64,000 nt of DNA from Candidatus Parcubacteria bacterium. GTDB taxonomy: Bacteria; Patescibacteriota; Saccharimonadia; Saccharimonadales; UBA4665. The translations under genes were made by a program, and so were the position numbers. The stretch covers positions 62,001 to 126,000 of the forward strand of contig JAEYSX010000003.1 of assembly GCA_023434325.1 (NCBI GenBank). Direction: 5' to 3'. Positions within the stretch are counted from its first letter, which is position 1, and the number at the start of each line of letters is the position of its first letter. The notes beneath the pieces were generated by a model, which searched no databases, had not been told where the DNA came from, and saw only the letters and a list, made by a program, of their open reading frames with translations. Shown piece after piece: positions 59,887-64,000 of this stretch.

Positions 59887-60024
59887 ATGCCAAAACGAAC
59901 GCACCAACCAAAAAAGCGCCACCGCGCTAAAGAACACGGTTTCTTTAAGCGCATGGCGACTCGTGCCGGACGCGCAATTTTGCGTCGCCGCCGCATCAAG
60001 GGTCGCAAAACCCTTACTATCTAA
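59887..60024 (+). CDS. rpmH: 50S ribosomal protein L34
   Basis: This 45-residue basic protein starts MPKRTHQPKKRHRAKEHGFF and continues with KRMATRAGRAILRRRR and a KGRKTLTI end, the L34 pattern. A TAAAGT -10 is 8 bases before the ATG with TTGTAT 17 bases further upstream. It is too short for many gene callers. A terminator follows it, so rnpA may have its own promoter. Confidence 0.95.
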   Translation: MPKRTHQPKKRHRAKEHGFFKRMATRAGRAILRRRRIKGRKTLTI

Positions 60025-60048
60025 GTAGGGCGCATGTCCAGTAAGCAA

Positions 60049-60080
60049 GGCCAGGAATATCTATTTCCTGGCCGCTTTTT
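60049..60080 (+). terminator. Terminator between rpmH and rnpA
   Basis: A 9-bp stem GGCCAGGAA/TTCCTGGCC with a 7-base loop is followed by CG and five Ts. A TACACT follows 10 bases before the rnpA ATG. Confidence 0.85.
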
Positions 60081-60102
60081 ACCGTTTACACTATGTATCT
60101 AG

Positions 60103-60507
60103 ATGATTAGCAATACGCATCGGTTTCATGGCAGAAGTAGCCTCAGGTTTGTACACCAACGCGGTCAAGTAGTTCGTGGTCAGTTGATTTCGCTGCGCTA
60201 CGCCCGTAATAATCGCCAACTGGCGTACCGTGCGGCTATTGTTGTGAGCCGTAAAGTCAGCAAGTCCGCAGTAGTACGCAACCGTATTCGCCGCCGCTTG
60301 TACGAGATTGTGCGCAAGCATGCGGATAAAATTGTGCAGCCGTACGATATGGTCATTAGTGTGTATAGCGATGAGGTAGCGAATCTATCACATGCCAAGC
60401 TCGAAAAGACAGTCCTAGGCCAATTAACCAAAGCCGGTATCTTGAGCGGCGCCGCACAACCAGTGGTAAACCGTGATACAATAAGCCAAAAGGAGACAAA
60501 CACATAA
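60103..60507 (+). CDS. rnpA: Ribonuclease P protein component
   Basis: This 134-residue RNase P protein carries the basic RNR motif (KSAVVRNRIRRRLYEIVR) and an N-terminal FHGRSSLRFVHQRGQ segment. It binds RNase P RNA to mature tRNA 5' ends. Its stop shares one base with the yidC start, so the two are coupled. Length and position after rpmH are typical. Confidence 0.93.
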   Translation: MISNTHRFHGRSSLRFVHQRGQVVRGQLISLRYARNNRQLAYRAAIVVSRKVSKSAVVRNRIRRRLYEIVRKHADKIVQPYDMVISVYSDEVANLSHAKLEKTVLGQLTKAGILSGAAQPVVNRDTISQKETNT

Positions 60508-61448
60508 TGGGTGATCTGTGGAACGCGCTAATTGTACAACCAATATTCAACCTGTTGGTGTTGATATACGGCTTGCTGCCAGGCCATAACTTTGGGTTGG
60601 CGATTATTCTGTTTACTATTATTGTCCGGCTCTTGATGTGGCCGCTGATTAAGAAGCAGCTACACCAGGTAAAGGTGATGCGCAAAATCCAGCCGGAGCT
60701 AAAGCGCATCAAAAAAGAGGCTGCCGGCGACCGCCGCAAAGAATCGCTTTTGATGATGGAGCTGTACAAAGAGCGGGGGATTAATCCGTTCTCGACCATC
60801 GGTGTTTTGCTACTACAACTGCCTATTTTGATCGGTTTGTATGTTGGTTTACAAAAGGTGTTGAACGATCCAAGCCAGATCGCGGCTTTTTCGTACTCAT
60901 TTATCCAGAATTTGCCGTGGATTTCGTATATCTCTGATCACATCGACCAGTTTGATATTACGCTGTTTAGCATAGTCGATCTGACGCGAGCCGCTTTGGG
61001 TCCATCGGGCATCTACTGGCCGGCCATGCTGATTGTTATCGGTAGTGCTGTGGCTCAGTATTACCAGAGTAAACAGTTGGCGCCGGACGCCAAGGATTCC
61101 CGTCGCCTGCGCGATATCCTGCGTGATGCCAAAGAAGGCAAGCAAGCCGACCAGTCAGAGGTGAATGCTTCAATCAGCCGCAACATGCGCTTTTTGCTCC
61201 CTGGTATGATCTTTATCTTTACCGTTAATCTGCCATCCGCACTGGCTCTGTATTGGTTGACAAGTGGTGTGGTTGCTATGGTCCAACAGGCAATTGCTTT
61301 GCGCGAAGATGTCGATGAGATGGAAGCGTCAGTGGACGGCAAGTCTGGCAAAAAAGCAGTTATCGAAGGCGAAGTTATCGAAAAATCGAAACCAGATCCA
61401 AATAGGCGCCGCAAGGGCAGTAAGGTTGCTAAGCGGAGGAAGAAGTAA
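60507..61448 (+). CDS. yidC: Membrane insertase YidC/Oxa1
   Basis: This 313-residue protein inserts membrane proteins. About five membrane helices are visible (first at 12-35, then 95-115, 150-185, 215-245), with the hydrophilic groove Arg in TIIVRLLMWPLIKKQ and the ERGINPFSTIGVLLLQLPIL signature. The C-terminal 45 residues are basic. It lacks the large Gram-negative periplasmic domain. Its stop shares one base with the jag start. Confidence 0.95.
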   Translation: MGDLWNALIVQPIFNLLVLIYGLLPGHNFGLAIILFTIIVRLLMWPLIKKQLHQVKVMRKIQPELKRIKKEAAGDRRKESLLMMELYKERGINPFSTIGVLLLQLPILIGLYVGLQKVLNDPSQIAAFSYSFIQNLPWISYISDHIDQFDITLFSIVDLTRAALGPSGIYWPAMLIVIGSAVAQYYQSKQLAPDAKDSRRLRDILRDAKEGKQADQSEVNASISRNMRFLLPGMIFIFTVNLPSALALYWLTSGVVAMVQQAIALREDVDEMEASVDGKSGKKAVIEGEVIEKSKPDPNRRRKGSKVAKRRKK

Positions 61449-61903
61449 TGGAAGACGCTATCCTGTACGCCAAAAAGTACCTAGAGGATCTGCTGTCGTT
61501 CTTTGGGCTTAACACCGATGTGCATGCTACGAGCGAAGACGATGTTATTGAGCTGGAGGTTCCGTCAACTAACCTAAACGGATTTTTGATTGGGCAAAAG
61601 GGTGAAAACATGCGTGCAATGCAGTTTTTGGTTAGTAACGCCCTCAAGAATCAGGGTTTTGAGTACACCCGGGTGAACATCGATGTTGCTGAATATAAAA
61701 AGCAGCGCGCCCAGCGCTTGGCGAAAACTGCCGAAGATTGGATTAAGCAAGTCAAAGAATCTGGTGAACCTATGGCGCTTAAGCCCATGAATGCTGCCGA
61801 TCGTCGCACGATCCATAAAGTGGCAGCCGAGTGGGGTTTGGCTAGCGAGTCGGCTGGCGAGGGCCGAGAACGCCACGTCGTGCTCAAGCCAGCACAAGAC
61901 TAA
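61448..61903 (+). CDS. jag: Jag/KhpB-like KH-R3H RNA-binding protein
   Basis: This 151-residue protein has an N-terminal Jag-N-like start (AKKYLEDLLSFFGL), a KH domain with GFLIGQKGENMRAMQFLV (about 45-60), and an R3H domain (about 100-150; MNAADRRTIHKVAAEW, GRERHVVLKP). It usually follows yidC and binds small RNAs with KhpA. Its end overlaps the convergent glycosyltransferase gene by 4 bases. Confidence 0.92.
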   Translation: MEDAILYAKKYLEDLLSFFGLNTDVHATSEDDVIELEVPSTNLNGFLIGQKGENMRAMQFLVSNALKNQGFEYTRVNIDVAEYKKQRAQRLAKTAEDWIKQVKESGEPMALKPMNAADRRTIHKVAAEWGLASESAGEGRERHVVLKPAQD

Positions 61904-63009
61904 TCCGCTAGAAGTGATCTGTACACCGCAGCGTTTGCCTTCGTAAACTTGTCCCAAGAATACTTTTTGACTTGCTGGATTCCCTTGCGGGCGAGTCGTT
62001 TGCGCAAGCCGTCATCAGCCAGAACAGAAATTATTTTTTGTGCTATGTCACGTGCGTCATGCGGGTCAAAATACAATGCCCCCTCTCCGTAGACTTCCGG
62101 CATCACGCTGGTGTTCGAGGATAGTACTGGCGTGCCGCTGTCCATAGCCTCGAGTGGGGTTAGTCCTATTCCTTCCATGAGTGTCGGCGTCACGTATAGT
62201 TTTGCGTTTTCGAATACCCACCTAGACTCCGGGTCTGGTAAAAAGCCCGTAAAGATTATGTTCTTGGCAGACGGGTGTTTTTTTGCCTCTTCTGCTAGTT
62301 CTAGGTAGTGTTTTTCTGTTTTGCCCACAAAGACCAGGTTTAGGCCGGGGTAGTGTTCGTGGACGGTATCAAAAGCCTCGATAAGTTTGGGGAGGTTCTT
62401 GTGTGGGAACGCTGTACCTTGGTACATGATGTACTCGCCAAGCTCTAGTTTGGGTTTTTTGGGTCTGATATTGCCTGCGACGCCGGGGGCTTGATAGGCG
62501 ACAACGAGCTTCTTTTTGGCAAAAGGGTGCAGTCGGGCTATTTCGTCAGCAGTTTTATTAGCAAATGTGATGATTTTTTTAGATTTGCGGTGTCCCCACC
62601 AAAGTAAAAACCTATACAGGCGCATTTTTAGCCAATATACGATAGCGGGCGTATTGCCTCGTCGTACATGGTAGAGCATAGTCAGGTCGTGAGTATAGGT
62701 CACAATATTACCAAAGTAGAGAAGTGGCTGCTGTGTCATGCCAAAATGCACCAAATCCGGCCTGAGTCGATATAACTTCCAGGCAAATTGCAGCTCGTGC
62801 AAGAGATTAATAGAAAATTGCGGAAAAGGGCAGGGCAGAGTTTTAAAGTTGGGGGAGTGCATTTGCCAGTCGTCGTCGGGTTGAACCAGAATAGTATATT
62901 GATTGTCGTGATCGATATCTTGTAGATGTTTTACTAATTCGTCAATTGGGCGTCCGGTGCTGCTACGGCGAATCCGGGCGTCTATAACAATGTGTTTACG
63001 GCTCTGCAT
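61900..63009 (-). CDS. Group 1 (GT4) glycosyltransferase
   Basis: The 369-residue GT-B enzyme has an N-terminal acceptor domain and a C-terminal nucleotide-sugar domain with YQGTAFPHKNLPKLIEAFD, VFVGKTEKHY, and the E-x7-E type motif in TPTLMEGIGLTPLEAMDSGTPVLSS (ending EAMDSGTPVL). It likely adds a sugar to a surface polysaccharide, with the O-antigen-ligase-like gene across a shared promoter. TATAAT is 8 bases before the ATG. Confidence 0.93.
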   Translation of the reverse strand: MQSRKHIVIDARIRRSSTGRPIDELVKHLQDIDHDNQYTILVQPDDDWQMHSPNFKTLPCPFPQFSINLLHELQFAWKLYRLRPDLVHFGMTQQPLLYFGNIVTYTHDLTMLYHVRRGNTPAIVYWLKMRLYRFLLWWGHRKSKKIITFANKTADEIARLHPFAKKKLVVAYQAPGVAGNIRPKKPKLELGEYIMYQGTAFPHKNLPKLIEAFDTVHEHYPGLNLVFVGKTEKHYLELAEEAKKHPSAKNIIFTGFLPDPESRWVFENAKLYVTPTLMEGIGLTPLEAMDSGTPVLSSNTSVMPEVYGEGALYFDPHDARDIAQKIISVLADDGLRKRLARKGIQQVKKYSWDKFTKANAAVYRSLLAD

Positions 63010-63017
63010 ATTTTTTC

Positions 63018-63025
63018 ATTATACT
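63018..63025. promoter_or_regulatory. Overlapping divergent -10 elements
   Basis: TATAAT reading left (63018-63023) and TATACT reading right (63020-63025) overlap by 4 bases. The two start codons are only 23 bases apart. Only one polymerase can occupy the site at a time. Confidence 0.65.
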
Positions 63026-63031
63026 GTATAC

Positions 63032-64000
63032 ATGCACATACTCCGGCGTATTCCGTACTATGGGTTTTTAGCGCTGCTCGCGTACATGCCGTTTCATGTC
63101 TTCTTGTCGCAGTCGCTGAGTTTGGCGACAGGTGGGCTAGAAGCGTGGAAGATCGCTAAAGATATCATTTTGTTTGGCCTCGTCTTGTTCACAATTTGTT
63201 TGGTTTTCGTGAAACGTGAGGGCGGGAGACTGTTTTATGTTTTGCTGGGTGGCGCCGGTTTGTATGGTCTTGTGCATCTGGCGATGTGGGCTTTGAATAG
63301 CAATCTCTATGCCGACAGCGCCATACTAGGCATCGCGTACAATAACCGACTTATGTGCTTTTTGCTACTTGGGTACGGAGCCGCGCTACTAAACCGAGAC
63401 AAGTTCGTTTTTAGTTCGCTGATACGGCTTGTTCTTGTTTTGTCTACTGCCGTGGCGTTCTTGGGTGTTGTGCAGTATTTTTTGCCCAAGGACATACTTT
63501 CGCACTTAGGGTACAGTTTGGACCGTGGCGTTCGGCCCGCTTTCTTTATCGATGACCATCCAGATCTGCCGCGTATTATGTCTACATTACGCGAACCGAA
63601 CGCGCTTGCAGCGTATTTGGTGCTGCCGCTTGCAGCGCTCACTGCCCTGTTGATGAAGGTTCGCCAGGTGTTATCGCGATTGCTGCTGGGGGTTTCGTGG
63701 CTGGTGCACGGCGCTGCGCTGTTTCTCACTCAATCGCGTAGTGGGTGGCTTGCGGCATTGTTGGCTATAGCCATCGTACTGTGGTATTCGTTTGGTTCGG
63801 CGGCACTGCGGACTATGCGGCGGTTGTGGCCGGTGTTACTGGCGGTTTTGTTGTTGGGTGTGGTGTCCATATGGCAGCTCAGGGACACGGCATTTGTCGA
63901 AAACTACATTGTCCACACAAGCGAAGCCGCAACCGGAGAGTATAGCTCCACAGAGCTCCATTACATTTTGGCCCGAGAGGGCGCCGAAATCGTGCTGGAG
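63032..64000 (+). CDS. O-antigen ligase/polymerase-like membrane protein (runs off right edge)
   Basis: The frame from the ATG at 63032 is open to the window end (323 codons). It encodes at least eight membrane helices, and the Wzy_C-type motif LTQSRSGWLAALLA appears around residue 230, a hallmark of O-antigen ligase/polymerase proteins. TATACT lies exactly 6 bases before the ATG. Together with the divergent glycosyltransferase, it suggests surface polysaccharide assembly. The C-terminus is outside the window. Confidence 0.88.
   Translation, partial: MHILRRIPYYGFLALLAYMPFHVFLSQSLSLATGGLEAWKIAKDIILFGLVLFTICLVFVKREGGRLFYVLLGGAGLYGLVHLAMWALNSNLYADSAILGIAYNNRLMCFLLLGYGAALLNRDKFVFSSLIRLVLVLSTAVAFLGVVQYFLPKDILSHLGYSLDRGVRPAFFIDDHPDLPRIMSTLREPNALAAYLVLPLAALTALLMKVRQVLSRLLLGVSWLVHGAALFLTQSRSGWLAALLAIAIVLWYSFGSAALRTMRRLWPVLLAVLLLGVVSIWQLRDTAFVENYIVHTSEAATGEYSSTELHYILAREGAEIVLE

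Overview
This 64 kb window most likely comes from the chromosome of a small-genome Patescibacteria (CPR) bacterium, and Candidatus Saccharibacteria (TM7) fits best. The reasons are the tightly packed genes, a set of small two-helix type IV secretion pilin-like proteins with PrgI, TraC-like and VirB4 genes, the groES-groEL and dnaA-dnaN-recF content, and ordinary use of TGA as a stop (for example at the end of the phosphoglucose/phosphomannose isomerase gene). TGA stops argue against the recoded Absconditabacteria and Gracilibacteria. The taxonomic call is inference; no 16S rRNA gene is present.

Layout. 0-10 kb: start of rpoD, dnaG, a large Ig-like surface protein, oligoribonuclease, MscL and argS. 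10-15 kb: a signalling island with two histidine kinases and three receiver-only response regulators. 15-19.3 kb: a hexose-6-phosphate isomerase pair, then a CIRCE-controlled groES-small ORF-groEL operon. 19.3-26.8 kb: same-strand unknown genes, several proline/glutamine-rich with one or two membrane anchors. 27-36.5 kb: tsaD, a structured, possibly RNA-coding gap, valS, a divergent ZIP transporter/Fur pair, an HTH-HAD fusion and two membrane proteins. 36.5-39.3 kb: four tRNAs (three Ser, one Arg) and comF. 39.5-55.7 kb: hsp20, then a type IV secretion-like locus with six tandem pilin-like genes facing a VirB6-like protein, PrgI, a TraC-like N-domain protein, VirB4, a large membrane protein, a wall hydrolase and two lipoprotein-like or PEGA-like membrane proteins. 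55.7-62 kb: the replication origin region, with recF, dnaN and dnaA reading left and rpmH, rnpA, yidC and jag reading right. The right edge holds a glycosyltransferase and the start of an O-antigen-ligase-like protein.

The most striking window-wide pattern concerns gene starts. About fifteen transcription-unit-leading genes have a -10-like hexamer 6 to 8 bases before the start codon, as expected for leaderless mRNAs. At least three other genes are instead preceded by a short ORF that itself has this leaderless signature. That short ORF ends in a 4-base ATGA or GTGA overlap with the main gene. Genes inside operons mostly use Shine-Dalgarno sites or TAATG/ATGA coupling. Other notable points are a primase lacking all four zinc ligands, a 47-residue membrane protein between groES and groEL, a tRNA-Arg with a GCG anticodon, and a roughly 590-base transcript candidate with two nested-helix domains upstream of valS.
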